From: Sphingomonas phyllosphaerae
Lineage (GTDB): Bacteria > Pseudomonadota > Alphaproteobacteria > Sphingomonadales > Sphingomonadaceae
Assembly (NCBI RefSeq): GCF_029623345.1
Contig: NZ_JAPYKH010000011.1
Coordinates: 62,001-126,000, forward strand
DNA: 64,000 nt
Direction of reading: 5' to 3'
Shown: piece by piece, positions 18,062 through 26,945 of the stretch
Layout: every line of letters begins with the position of its first letter
Numbering within the stretch: position 1 is the stretch's first letter
Notes under the pieces: generated by a model
Seen by the model: the letters and a program-made list of their open reading frames with translations, nothing else
Database searches by the model: none
Told to the model about the DNA's origin: nothing
Program-made: the position numbers and the translations under genes

Positions 18062-18939
18062 TCGCGACCGGCTTCACCGGCGGCACGCTCGACCGCGCCG
18101 ACGCGCTGCGCCACGACGCCGGCGGCCTCGCCGCGGCGGCGGCAGACCCGGCGGCGCGGCTTTTGGTGCTCGACTCGTTCGAGCCGGTGGTGGGGGAAGG
18201 CGGCGCGCTGGCCTGGGCGCCGCTGTCCGCCGCGCCGGCGGGTGCCGAGCTGGTGCTGCTCGGGCTCGACGCGGGAGCGCCACGTTTCGCCGCGGTCGTG
18301 CCCGGCGCGGCTGCCCCGCCGCCGTTCCGCTCGCCCAGCCTCTTCGGCCTGCTCGACCAGCTGCGCGCGGGCGAGGCGGCGACCTTCGCCGCGGCGCGCT
18401 CGCTGCTCGATTGGCACGCGCGCCACCGCTTCTGCGCCAATTGCGGCAGCGCCACCGATCTGTTCCGCGCCGGCTGGGGACGGCGCTGCCCGAGCTGCTC
18501 GGCAGAGCATTTCCCGCGTGTCGATCCGGTCGTGATCATGGTGGCGGAACATGACGGCCGCGCGTTGGTCGGGCGGCAGCCGAGCTGGCCGGCGGGGCGC
18601 TATTCCGCGCTGGCGGGCTTCCTCGAGCCCGGCGAATCGATCGAAGAGGCGGTGGCGCGCGAGATCGCCGAGGAGGCGGGCGTGCGCGTGACCGACGTTC
18701 GCTATGTCGCGAGCCAGCCGTGGCCGTTCCCGTCGCAGCTGATGATCGCCTGCGTCGCGGAGGCGGCCGACGACAGGATCACGCTCGACGCCAACGAGCT
18801 GGAGGACGCGATGTGGGTCACGCGCGACGAGGTGCGCGCGGCGCTGGCGGGCGAGGGAGGCCGCTTCATCGCTCCGCCCTCCTATGCAATCGCGCACACG
18901 CTGCTGCGTGCGTGGGCGAGTGACCGCAGCCTCGGCTGA
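18058..18939 (+). CDS. nudC: NAD(+) diphosphatase / NAD-cap hydrolase NudC
   Basis: 293 residues from a GTG overlapping the preceding stop. It has an N-terminal NUDIX-like domain, a zinc ribbon (FCANCGS and CPSCSAEHFPR), the Nudix box GFLEPGESIEEAVAREIAEE, and the NudC signature SQPWPFPSQLM just after it. The enzyme hydrolyses NADH/NAD to NMN and AMP and removes NAD caps from RNA. The Zn cysteines and the Nudix glutamates are all present. It is the last gene of the mutY set and converges on the S9 peptidase gene with a gap of 38 bases. Confidence 0.95.
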   Translation: MIATGFTGGTLDRADALRHDAGGLAAAAADPAARLLVLDSFEPVVGEGGALAWAPLSAAPAGAELVLLGLDAGAPRFAAVVPGAAAPPPFRSPSLFGLLDQLRAGEAATFAAARSLLDWHARHRFCANCGSATDLFRAGWGRRCPSCSAEHFPRVDPVVIMVAEHDGRALVGRQPSWPAGRYSALAGFLEPGESIEEAVAREIAEEAGVRVTDVRYVASQPWPFPSQLMIACVAEAADDRITLDANELEDAMWVTRDEVRAALAGEGGRFIAPPSYAIAHTLLRAWASDRSLG

Positions 18940-18977
18940 ACCGGGCTCCGGCTGTCGCGGCGCGCGTCGGACGCCTG

Positions 18978-21092
18978 TCAGTCCGCGACCTTCAGCCGCT
19001 GCAGCGCGAACGCCTGCCATTCCGCGCTCTGGCGGTAGCGCTCGAAACGGCCCGACTTGCCGCCGTGGCCCGCCTCCATGTTGACCCGGTAGACCAGCGG
19101 CGCGTCCCCGGTCTTCAGCTCGCGCAACCGCGCGACCCATTTGGTCGGCTCGTAATATTGCACCTGGCTGTCCCAAAGCCCCGTGCTGACATACATCGCC
19201 GGATAGGCCTTGGCCGCGACATTGTCGTACGGCGAGTAGCTCAGCATGTAATCGTAATAGGGCTTCTGCGCGGGGTTGCCCCATTCGTCATACTCGAAGG
19301 TGGTCAGCGGGATCGAGGCGTCGAGCATGGTCGTGACGACGTCGACGAACGGCACCTGCGCGATGATCAGCGCATAGTCCCGCGGTGCCATGTTCGCGAC
19401 CGCGCCCATCAGCAGCCCGCCAGCACTGCCACCCATTGCCGCCACCCGGCCGGGCGCCGCGTACTTCTGCGCCACGAGGTAGCGCGTCACGTCGACGAAG
19501 TCGGTGAAGCTGTTCTTCTTGTGCAGCAGATGGCCGTCGTCGTACCAGCCGCGCCCCATCTCCTGCCCGCCGCGGATATGGGCGAGTGCGTAGACCACGC
19601 CGTGGTCGAGCATCGCGATCCGCGCCGGGTCGACCGCCGGGTCCATCGACAGGCCATAGCTGCCATAGGCATATTGGAAGAGCGGCGCGGTGCCGTCGCG
19701 CTTGACGCCTTTGCGGTACACCACCGAGACAGGGACCTTGGTGCCGTCGCGCGCGGTTGCCCAGACCCGCTCGGTGACGTAGTTCGACGGGTCGTAGCCG
19801 GGCACCGGCGCGACCTTGAGCACGCGGCGCTCGCCTGTCCTCGCATTGACCTCATAGGTGGTCGTCGGGGTGACGAGCGAGTCGTAGGTGTATCTCACCC
19901 AGTCGGTGTCGGGCTCGGCGTTGACCGCCAGCTCCATTTGGTAGGCCGGCTCATCGGCCTTCACCGGTGCGGATCGCCCGTCGGTCAGCAGCCGGATCAT
20001 GCGGTTGCCGCCCTCGCGCTGGTCGAGCGCGATGAAGCCGCGGAACGGCTTGAAGTCCTCGATGAAGACGCTGTCGCTCGCCGGCGTCAGGTCGCGCCAG
20101 GCGGTGACGCCGCGGGCGAGCTCGCGGTCGGCGACAGTGACGAGCTTATAGTTGGGCGCATCGCGGTTGGTGCGGATGATCCAACGATCACCCATGTGAT
20201 CCGCGCCGTAGCGGAACTCGCGCGCGCGCGGCGCCACCAGCGCGAAGCGGGTCGGCGCCGCGGCGGGGGCGCAGCGCTGCTCGTCGCTGACCGTCGCCGA
20301 GACCGAGATGCAGAGGAAGCGATCGTCGCTGGTGCGGCTGATCCCCATCTGGAAGGTGTCGTCCTTCTCCTCATAGACGAGGCGGTCCGCGCTCATCGGC
20401 GTGCCGAGCACGTGCGCCATCACGCGATAACCGCGCAGCGTCACCGGATCCTTGGCGATGTAGAAGAGGGTGCGATTGTCGTCGGCCCAGACGAGGTTGG
20501 GCTCGACATTGGTGATCGTGTCCGGCAGCAGCTGCGCCGTGGTGAGATCCTTGACCTTCAGCACATATTGCCGCCGGCCGACGGTGTCTTCGGCATAGGC
20601 CACCAGCCGATTGTCCTGGCTCACCGACCAATTGCTCAGTGCGAAGAAGTTATGCCCCTTTGCCATGGCAGGCTGGTCGAACAGCACTTCGGCGGGCGCC
20701 TCGGGCGTGCCCTTGCGGCGTTCGGTGATCGCATAGTCGGCGCCCGGTGTGAAGCGGCTCTGGTAGTAATAGCCGCGCTCACGATAGGCGACGCTGCTGT
20801 CGTCCTGTTTGATATGGCTCACCGTCTCGCCGTACAGCTTGTCCTGTAGCGGCTTAAGCGACGCCAGCGTCGCGTCCGCGTACGCGTTCTCGGCGGCGAG
20901 ATAGGCGAGCATGTCGGGGTTCTTGCGGGTGTCGTCACGCAGCCAGTAATAATCGTCCTCGCGCGTGCCGTTGGGCGAGGCGACCTGATGCGGCTTCTTC
21001 GCCGCGCGCGGCGGCTGCGAAGCGGTCTGCGCCCAGGCGGGCGAACCCGCGACGGCCAGGAGCGCGGCGCCGGCGAGCAGCAAGGTCTTCAT
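18978..21092 (-). CDS. S9 family prolyl oligopeptidase / oligopeptidase B-like, exported
   Basis: 704 residues from the ATG at 21092, chosen because MKTLLLAGAALLAVAGSPAW is a clear signal peptide ending AWAQ. An ATG 12 codons upstream would bury it. The N-terminal beta-propeller opens HQVASPNGTREDDYYWLRDD. The alpha/beta-hydrolase domain has the nucleophile elbow AAMGGSAGGLLMG, the Asp in STGLWDSQVQY and the His in MEAGHGGKSGR. It cleaves oligopeptides after basic or Pro residues, here probably in the periplasm. Confidence 0.92.
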   Translation of the reverse strand: MKTLLLAGAALLAVAGSPAWAQTASQPPRAAKKPHQVASPNGTREDDYYWLRDDTRKNPDMLAYLAAENAYADATLASLKPLQDKLYGETVSHIKQDDSSVAYRERGYYYQSRFTPGADYAITERRKGTPEAPAEVLFDQPAMAKGHNFFALSNWSVSQDNRLVAYAEDTVGRRQYVLKVKDLTTAQLLPDTITNVEPNLVWADDNRTLFYIAKDPVTLRGYRVMAHVLGTPMSADRLVYEEKDDTFQMGISRTSDDRFLCISVSATVSDEQRCAPAAAPTRFALVAPRAREFRYGADHMGDRWIIRTNRDAPNYKLVTVADRELARGVTAWRDLTPASDSVFIEDFKPFRGFIALDQREGGNRMIRLLTDGRSAPVKADEPAYQMELAVNAEPDTDWVRYTYDSLVTPTTTYEVNARTGERRVLKVAPVPGYDPSNYVTERVWATARDGTKVPVSVVYRKGVKRDGTAPLFQYAYGSYGLSMDPAVDPARIAMLDHGVVYALAHIRGGQEMGRGWYDDGHLLHKKNSFTDFVDVTRYLVAQKYAAPGRVAAMGGSAGGLLMGAVANMAPRDYALIIAQVPFVDVVTTMLDASIPLTTFEYDEWGNPAQKPYYDYMLSYSPYDNVAAKAYPAMYVSTGLWDSQVQYYEPTKWVARLRELKTGDAPLVYRVNMEAGHGGKSGRFERYRQSAEWQAFALQRLKVAD

Positions 21093-21162
21093 CACGCGTC
21101 TGTCCCCACCCATGTCGTCGCGTTGCACGATAGGACCGGGCGCGGCGCGTGCAAGGGGGTGG

Positions 21163-22053
21163 TCAGCCGCGTTTGCGCGCCTGGCGGTAGGAGCCGAGCA
21201 CGCGTAGTTGCTTGGCGTGGAAACCCAGTTCGGCCATCGCGCGGTCGAAGCCGGGATCGCCGGGACGACCCTCGACGTCGGCGTAGAATTCGGTCGCGGC
21301 GAAGCTGCCGCCGCGCTGGTAACTCTCCAGCTTGGTCATGTTGACGCCGTTGGTCGCGAAGCCGCCCATCGCCTTGTAGAGCGCGGCGGGCACGTTCTTC
21401 ACCGCGAAGATGAAGGTCGTCATCCACGGCCCGTCACCTTCCGGCGGGACGCCCTCGCGCGCCAGCGTGACGAAGCGAGTCATGTTATGGTCGGCGTCGG
21501 CGATGTCGGTGGCGAGCAGCTCGAGCCCGTAGATCGCCGCCGCGCCGGGTGGGGCGAGCGCCGCGACGCTCGGGTCGCCCAGCTCGGCCACCACCGCGGC
21601 GGCGCCGGCGGTGTCGGGGTAACTCACTGGCGCGATGCCGTGCGCCTTGAGCCAGTGGCGGCACTGGCCGAGCGCCTGGGGATGGCTCATCGCGCTGGAG
21701 ACGGCCTCGCGCGGGCCTAGGCCGATCAGCGCGTGGCGGATCGGCAGGAAATGCTCGCCGATGATCACCAGACCGGATTCGGGCAGCAGGAAGTGGATGT
21801 CGGCGACACGGCCGTGAAGCGAGTTCTCGATCGGGATCAGGGCTCGTGCGGCGCGACCCTGCTTCACCGCGTCGAGCGCGTCGTCGAAGCTGAAGCAGGG
21901 CAGCGGCAGCGCCTCCGGGAAGGCCTCGCCAACCGCGACATGGCTGTTGGCGCCGGGCGCGCCCTGGAAGGCGACGGCGTTCTCGGGCGCGCGCGCGGCA
22001 GCCTCGCTCAGGCGCGCGACGATCGGTAAAGCGGGGGCGGCGTAGCTGTCCAT
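21163..22053 (-). CDS. pheA: Prephenate dehydratase
   Basis: 296 residues. The catalytic domain opens VAFQGAPGANSHVAVGEAFP, contains ALIPIENSLHGRV and DTAGAAAVVAELGD, and has the conserved HNMTRFVTL near residue 190. A C-terminal ACT domain (FIFAVKNVPAALYKAMGGFA, LESYQRGGSF) binds phenylalanine for feedback inhibition. It converts prephenate to phenylpyruvate. No fused chorismate mutase domain is present, as usual in alphaproteobacteria. It is divergent from a cytochrome c gene. Confidence 0.95.
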   Translation of the reverse strand: MDSYAAPALPIVARLSEAAARAPENAVAFQGAPGANSHVAVGEAFPEALPLPCFSFDDALDAVKQGRAARALIPIENSLHGRVADIHFLLPESGLVIIGEHFLPIRHALIGLGPREAVSSAMSHPQALGQCRHWLKAHGIAPVSYPDTAGAAAVVAELGDPSVAALAPPGAAAIYGLELLATDIADADHNMTRFVTLAREGVPPEGDGPWMTTFIFAVKNVPAALYKAMGGFATNGVNMTKLESYQRGGSFAATEFYADVEGRPGDPGFDRAMAELGFHAKQLRVLGSYRQARKRG

Positions 22054-22158
22054 CTCGGCTCCGGCGCGTAGAAGAGCGCGGCGTGCCGCTCAAGCGCTTG
22101 CGGTGCGGTGGCGGCTTTTCTATGGATCGACCTAATTAGAGAGGGGCACACGGGCGAC

Positions 22159-22863
22159 ATGGACGATCGTAGCAACACGATTTTCGGCTGGGTCTTGGCG
22201 GGTGCCGGAGTCGCGCTGGGGCTGTCGATCGTCGGCAGCCAAGTCTTCCACGGCGAACGTCCGGAGAAGATGGGCTATGCGATCGAGGGTGTCGAGGAGG
22301 CCGGCGGCGGCGCCGCCGCTGCCGAGGTGCCGATCGCCGCGCTGCTCGGCAGCGCCGATCCGGCCAAGGGCGCCGAGGTCTTCAAGAAGTGCGCCGCCTG
22401 CCACACGATCAACCAGGGCGGCGCCAACGGCATCGGCCCGAACCTTTACGCCACGCTGGGCGAGGGGATCGCGCAGGGCAAGGCGGGCTTCGCTTTCTCG
22501 GATGCGCTCAAGTCGGTCGGCGGCACCTGGGACTTCGACAAGATGAACGCGTGGCTGACCAGCCCGCGGAAATTCGCCAACGGCACCAAGATGACCTTCG
22601 CCGGCCTGGGCAACCCGCAGGACCGCGCCAATGTCATCGCTTATCTGAACCAGCAGGGCTCGAACCTGCCGCTGCCCGCGGCCCCCGCGGCCGGCGCCGC
22701 GCCGGCGGCGGGTGACCAGGCGGTCGCCAACGTCACCGAGAGCGCGAAGGGCAACACCGCCGATCTGTCGAACACCGGCACGCCGGCCTCGGGGGCGCCC
22801 TCGGTCGATCCCGCTGCCAAGGAGAACAAGTCGCTCGGTGCCGAGCCGCCGGCCAAGCCCTGA
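22159..22863 (+). CDS. Membrane-anchored class I cytochrome c
   Basis: 234 residues. An uncleaved N-terminal helix (IFGWVLAGAGVALGLSIVGS) tethers a periplasmic class I cytochrome c domain with the haem site KCAACHT near residue 78 and the axial Met in NGTKMTFAGL. The tail (about 175-234) is Ala/Pro-rich and low in complexity. It resembles the CycM/c-552 cytochromes that link the bc1 complex to terminal oxidases. The start at 22159 is preceded by GAGAGG; an upstream in-frame ATG at 22108 was rejected. Confidence 0.9.
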   Translation: MDDRSNTIFGWVLAGAGVALGLSIVGSQVFHGERPEKMGYAIEGVEEAGGGAAAAEVPIAALLGSADPAKGAEVFKKCAACHTINQGGANGIGPNLYATLGEGIAQGKAGFAFSDALKSVGGTWDFDKMNAWLTSPRKFANGTKMTFAGLGNPQDRANVIAYLNQQGSNLPLPAAPAAGAAPAAGDQAVANVTESAKGNTADLSNTGTPASGAPSVDPAAKENKSLGAEPPAKP

Positions 22864-22870
22864 ACCGACG

Positions 22871-22898
22871 GGCGCGGCGGGAGCAGCCCCGCCGCGCC
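22871..22898. terminator. Bidirectional hairpin between convergent genes
   Basis: GGCGCGGCGGG and CCCGCCGCGCC form a perfect 11-bp stem with a 6-base loop. It sits in the 42-base gap between the convergent cytochrome c and Gfo/Idh/MocA genes. There is no T-tract on either side. Confidence 0.45.
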
Positions 22899-22905
22899 GC
22901 CGCGA

Positions 22906-24045
22906 TCACCCCAGCGCGCTCCACTTCACGTCCGACTGGGCGTTGCCGACCACCGCCTCGACGAAGGCCATGGTGCGCACGCCGTCGTCAACGCCGGGAT
23001 ACCACATCGCCGGCGCGGCGCCGCGGATGGCGCCCGCGAAGCCGCGATAGATGTTGGCGAACGCCTCGATATAGCCCTCCGGGTGGCCTGCCGGCGTGCG
23101 TGTCCGCGCCGCGGCGCCGTCGCTCAGCGCGGGGCCGCCGGTGCGCAGCACCTCGACCGGCTTGTCGAGCCAGCGCAGCGTCAGCGTGTTGGGCTCCATC
23201 TGCGCCCAATCGAGCCCGCCGAGTTCGCCGTGGACGCGCAGCCGCAGACCATTCTCGTCCCCGGCCGCGACCTGGCTCGCCTTGAGCACGCCGCGCGCGC
23301 CGCCGGCGAAGCGCAGCAGCACGCTGACGTCGTCGTCGAGGCGGCGGCCTGGTACGTGCGTGGTCAGCTCGGCGCAGAGCGACTCGACCTTCAGCCCGGA
23401 GACGTGCTCGGCGAGCTGGAAGGCATGGGTGCCGATATCGCCGAGGCAGCCGCCGAGGCCGGCGCGCGCCGGATCGGTGCGCCACTCGGCCTGCTTGTTG
23501 CCGTCACGGTCGATGGCGCGCGCCAGCCAGCCCTGCGAATATTCCACCTGCACGAGACGGATCGTGCCGAAGTCGCCGCGCTCGACGCGCGCGCGCGCCT
23601 CCTCGACCAGCGGATAGCCGCTGTAGGTGAAGGCGAGGGCGTAGTGACGCCCGCTGCGCTCCACCGCGGCGGCGATCGCGTTCGCCTCCTCCAGGTTGAG
23701 CGACATCGGCTTCTCGCAGATGACGTGGAAGCCGGCGTCGAGCGCGGCGATCGACATCGGCGCGTGGAGATGGTTCGGCGTCACGATCGCGACTGCCTCG
23801 ACGCGCTCGTTCTCGGGCAGGGCGCGCTCGGCGTCGAGCAGCTCCTCGAACGTGGCATAGACGCGCGCCGGGTCGAGCCCGAGCGACTCGCCGCTGCGCA
23901 TGTTGCGCGCGGCATCGCTGCTGAACGCGCCCGCGACCAGCCGCCAGTCGCCGTCGACGCCCGCCGCCATGCGATGGACCGCGCCAATGAAGGCGCCCTC
24001 GCCGCCGCCCAGCATCGCGAGCCGAAGTGCTTGTCGTTGCGCCAT
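22906..24045 (-). CDS. Gfo/Idh/MocA family oxidoreductase
   Basis: 379 residues. The N-terminal Rossmann domain (LAMLGGGEGAFIGAVHR) has the EKP motif CEKPMSLN near residue 118. The C-terminal alpha/beta domain carries GGCLGDIGTHAFQLAEHVSG, whose Asp/His are typical catalytic residues. Family members interconvert sugar hydroxyls and ketones with NAD(P). The gene is divergent from the cytochrome c/epimerase operon and shares a control region with two palindromes. A role in reducing or rearranging a 3-keto-sugar intermediate is inferred from the neighbours. No export signal is visible, so it is cytoplasmic. Confidence 0.9.
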   Translation of the reverse strand: MAQRQALRLAMLGGGEGAFIGAVHRMAAGVDGDWRLVAGAFSSDAARNMRSGESLGLDPARVYATFEELLDAERALPENERVEAVAIVTPNHLHAPMSIAALDAGFHVICEKPMSLNLEEANAIAAAVERSGRHYALAFTYSGYPLVEEARARVERGDFGTIRLVQVEYSQGWLARAIDRDGNKQAEWRTDPARAGLGGCLGDIGTHAFQLAEHVSGLKVESLCAELTTHVPGRRLDDDVSVLLRFAGGARGVLKASQVAAGDENGLRLRVHGELGGLDWAQMEPNTLTLRWLDKPVEVLRTGGPALSDGAAARTRTPAGHPEGYIEAFANIYRGFAGAIRGAAPAMWYPGVDDGVRTMAFVEAVVGNAQSDVKWSALG

Positions 24046-24074
24046 CGTTCATCTCTCCTGTCGCATTGTCCCAC

Positions 24075-24091
24075 GGTGACGCAGCGTCACC
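24075..24091. promoter_or_regulatory. Palindrome upstream of the Gfo/Idh/MocA gene
   Basis: GGTGACGC-A-GCGTCACC is a perfect inverted repeat with 8-base arms. It is centred 38 bases upstream of the oxidoreductase start and 28 bases from the second palindrome. It could be an operator or an element near that gene's transcription start. The binding protein is unknown. Confidence 0.4.
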
Positions 24092-24110
24092 AAGCGGGTT
24101 GATCCCCGCT

Positions 24111-24126
24111 TGTTTAGCGCTAAACA
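24111..24126. promoter_or_regulatory. Candidate LacI-family operator
   Basis: TGTTTAGCGCTAAACA is a perfect 16-base palindrome with the central CG and AGCGCT core typical of LacI/GalR-family operators. It lies between the divergent Gfo/Idh/MocA gene and the cytochrome c/epimerase operon. It overlaps a possible -10 region for the plus-strand operon (TTGATC at 24099, TAAACA at 24121, spacing 16). The LacI-type regulator gene closes the same gene block at 31099, making it the natural candidate. Confidence 0.6.
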
Positions 24127-24157
24127 TACGACAAACAACCAATTGGAGAGAGTCGCG

Positions 24158-24535
24158 ATGAAGCTGATCGCCGGACTAGCCGCTCTTCCGGTCGTCGCTG
24201 CCGCGGCGATCGTCCTGATGCCTGCGCCGCTGGCGGCACAGGCCACCACGCCGCCGGCCTTCGCCGCGTGCAAGGCCTGCCACACGGTCGAGAAGGGCGG
24301 TCCCAACCGCATCGGTCCGAACCTGTACGGCGTCGTCGGCCGTCCCGCCGGCACCGCGCCTGGCTTCAACTATTCGGCCGCGCTCAAGGCGTCGAAGCTG
24401 ACCTGGGACGAGAAGTCGCTGAGCGAGTTCATCGCCGGGCCGAGCAAGAAGGTGCCGGGCACGCGCATGCCGATCGGCATGGCCGACCCGACGAAGCGCG
24501 CCGCCGTCATCGCCTATCTCAAGACGCTCAAGTGA
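24158..24535 (+). CDS. Small soluble class I cytochrome c
   Basis: 125 residues with a cleavable Sec signal (LIAGLAALPVVAAAAIVLMP, cleavage near LAAQA). The haem motif is ACKACHTVEKGG and the axial Met is in TRMPIGM, giving a cytochrome c2/c550-like fold. The ATG at 24158 follows a strong GGAGAG; an upstream ATG at 24110 lies inside the operator and was rejected. Its stop overlaps the next gene's GTG. As the first gene of the sugar-oxidation operon, it is probably the electron acceptor for the GMC dehydrogenase encoded at 29351. Confidence 0.9.
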   Translation: MKLIAGLAALPVVAAAAIVLMPAPLAAQATTPPAFAACKACHTVEKGGPNRIGPNLYGVVGRPAGTAPGFNYSAALKASKLTWDEKSLSEFIAGPSKKVPGTRMPIGMADPTKRAAVIAYLKTLK

Positions 24536-25590
24536 GCGGCGCGCCGGCGATGCGCGGGCCGGGGGTGTTCCTCGCCCAGTTCATGGGTGAGGCGCCCTTC
24601 GACACGCTCGACAGCGCCGCGCGCTGGATGGCGGACGCGGGCTATGCCGGCGTGCAGATTCCGACGTGGGACGCGCGCTGCATTGACCTGGAGCGCGCCG
24701 CCGAGAGCCAGACCTACGCCGACGAGCTGATTGGCCGCTGCCGCGAGGCGGGGGTGGAGATCACCGAATTGTCGACTCACCTCCAGGGGCAGCTCGTCGC
24801 GGTCCATCCCGCCTATGACGAGCTGTTCGACGGCTTCGCGCCGCCCGAGCTGCGCGGCAAGCCGGCCGAGCGCCAGAAGTGGGCGGTCGAGCGGCTGCGG
24901 CTCGCCGCCAAGGCGAGCCGTCGCCTCGGGCTGAGCGCGCACGCGACCTTCTCGGGCGCCTTTGTCTGGGGCTTCGTCTATCCCTGGCCGCAACGTCCCG
25001 CCGGGCTGGTGGAAGAGGCGTTCGCCGAACTGGGCCGGCGCTGGACCCCGATCCTCGACGCCTTCGAGGAAGAGGGGATCGACCTCTGTTTCGAGCTGCA
25101 CCCCGGCGAGGACCTGCACGACGGCATCACCTTCGAGCGCTTCCTTGACCAGGTCGGCGGCCACCAGCGCGCCAACATCCTCTACGACCCCAGCCACATG
25201 GTGCTGCAGGCGATGGACTATCTCCAGTTCATCGACATCTATCACGAGCGCATCAAGATGTTCCACGTCAAGGACGCGGAGCTCAACCCGACCGGGCGCG
25301 CTGGCGTGTACGGCAGCTACTCGGACTGGGTCGATCGCCCTGGCCGCTTCCGCTCGCTCGGCGACGGGCAGGTCGATTTCGGCGGCATCTTCTCCAAGCT
25401 CACCCAGTACGATTACTCGGGCTGGGCGGTGCTGGAGTGGGAATGCGCGCTCAAGCACCCGCAGGACGGCGCACGCGAGGGAGCGCCGTTCATCGCGGCG
25501 CACATGATTCGACGCCCCGAGCACGCCTTCGACGATTTCGCCGGCGGCAGCGATCCGAGCGCCAATCGTCGTCTGCTCGGCCTCGGCTGA
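24532..25590 (+). CDS. Sugar phosphate isomerase/epimerase-like TIM-barrel protein 1
   Basis: 352 residues from GTG at 24532, overlapping the cytochrome stop; ATG at 24550 (MRGPGVFLAQF) is the alternative. The AP-endonuclease-2/xylose-isomerase-like barrel shows metal-ligand motifs: FELHPGEDLHDG, NILYDPSHMVLQ, KMFHVKDAEL and AVLEWECALK. There is no signal peptide, so it acts in the cytoplasm. Relatives in C-glycoside and 3-keto-glycoside pathways catalyse metal-dependent enolisation or elimination on keto-sugars. The exact reaction here is unknown. It shares an operon with the cytochrome c and the MFS transporter. Confidence 0.88.
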   Translation: MSGAPAMRGPGVFLAQFMGEAPFDTLDSAARWMADAGYAGVQIPTWDARCIDLERAAESQTYADELIGRCREAGVEITELSTHLQGQLVAVHPAYDELFDGFAPPELRGKPAERQKWAVERLRLAAKASRRLGLSAHATFSGAFVWGFVYPWPQRPAGLVEEAFAELGRRWTPILDAFEEEGIDLCFELHPGEDLHDGITFERFLDQVGGHQRANILYDPSHMVLQAMDYLQFIDIYHERIKMFHVKDAELNPTGRAGVYGSYSDWVDRPGRFRSLGDGQVDFGGIFSKLTQYDYSGWAVLEWECALKHPQDGAREGAPFIAAHMIRRPEHAFDDFAGGSDPSANRRLLGLG

Positions 25591-25637
25591 TCCCGCACCG
25601 CCTACGATAACGACAGAGAAAAAAGGGAGAGGACCGA

Positions 25638-26945
25638 GTGGAGCAGGCAGGAGTGAACCGAAGCCGATTATTCTGGCTCGGCGTGCTGGCACTGGCCACC
25701 GCCGCGATCAGCGCCTCGTTGCGCGCCGCGGTTGCGAGCAGCCTCAAAGCGGAGTGGATCGATCCCATCGCGCCGGTTCAGGCGGGTGAACTGATCGGCG
25801 CGGCCCTGGGTTCCGCCTTTCTCGGTTTCGCGATCACGGTGTTCATCGTCAGCGCCTTGCTCGACAAGATCGGCGCCAAGCGCGTGCTGATCGGTTGCGG
25901 TATCTGCTTCCTGCTGGGCACCGGGCTGATCGTCGGCGCCGGGCATCTCGCCACCGGGATGGCGGTCTACAATCTCGTCTGGTTCGGCATGCTGCTGAGC
26001 GGGATCGGCTGGGGCCTCGCCGAGGCCTCGATCAACCCGCTGACCGCACGGCTCTACCCGGACGAGACGACGCATCGGCTCAACGTGCTCCACGCCTGGT
26101 ACCCAGGCGGGCTGATCATCGGCGGCCTGGCCGGGGTTTTTCTCGCCAACGTGCTGCCGTGGCAGGCGATCATGGGCTCGGTGCTGATCCCTGCGGTTGG
26201 CGTGATCGTGATCGCGGCCACCACCACCTTCCCGGCGCCGCCGGCCGAGGTGGAGGGCGCCGGCTTCGGCGACATGATCGGCGAGGTGTTCCGCCGGCCG
26301 AGCTTCTTCGTGTGGTTCGGCGCGATGTTCCTTACCGCCTCGTCCGAGCTCGCGCCGGGTCAGTGGCTCGACGTCGCGCTGACCAACCGCGTCGGCATGC
26401 GCGGCATCCTGCTGCTGGTCTATGTCAGCGCGCTGATGTTCGTGTTTCGCCACTTCGCGGGGCGGCTCGCGAACCGCCTGTCCAACCCCGGGCTGCTGTG
26501 GATCTCGAGCCTGCTCGCGGGCATCGGTCTGTTCCTGCTGTCGCTGGCGCAGTCGCCGGTCGCGGCGATCCTCGCCTCGACCGTCTGGGGTCTGGGGGTC
26601 TGCGCGATGTGGCCCACCATGCTGGCCTCGGTCGCCGAGCGCTACCCGCGCGGCGGTGCCTGGGCGATCGGGCTGGTCGGCTCGGCCGGCGCGCTGGCGA
26701 GCTTCTTCGTGCTGCCGCTGCTCGGCGGGATGTTCGACGAGGCCAAGGTGGCGATCGCCGGCGGGCCGGAGGCGTTCAAGCAGCTGACCGGCGCCGCGCT
26801 GCGCCAGGTCGAGGATGCGGCGGCGTCGCAGTCCTTCGCCAAGCTGGCGCTGTTTCCGGTGGTGCTGCTGTTCGTGTTCGGCGGCATCTGGCTGTCGGAG
26901 CGGCGCGCACGCGGCGCCACGCTCGCGCGCGGCGACGCCGCGTGA
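25638..26945 (+). CDS. MFS sugar/glycoside transporter
   Basis: 435 residues with about 12 membrane helices. It starts at GTG 25638 after GGGAGAGG. Features include the loop DKIGAKRVLIGCG after helix 2 and the NPLTARLYPDETTHRLNVLH segment, seen in carbohydrate permeases of the FHS/NagP-like branch. It probably imports the keto-sugar or the parent sugar for the TIM-barrel enzymes around it. Its stop overlaps the GTG of the next gene. Confidence 0.85.
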   Translation: MEQAGVNRSRLFWLGVLALATAAISASLRAAVASSLKAEWIDPIAPVQAGELIGAALGSAFLGFAITVFIVSALLDKIGAKRVLIGCGICFLLGTGLIVGAGHLATGMAVYNLVWFGMLLSGIGWGLAEASINPLTARLYPDETTHRLNVLHAWYPGGLIIGGLAGVFLANVLPWQAIMGSVLIPAVGVIVIAATTTFPAPPAEVEGAGFGDMIGEVFRRPSFFVWFGAMFLTASSELAPGQWLDVALTNRVGMRGILLLVYVSALMFVFRHFAGRLANRLSNPGLLWISSLLAGIGLFLLSLAQSPVAAILASTVWGLGVCAMWPTMLASVAERYPRGGAWAIGLVGSAGALASFFVLPLLGGMFDEAKVAIAGGPEAFKQLTGAALRQVEDAAASQSFAKLALFPVVLLFVFGGIWLSERRARGATLARGDAA

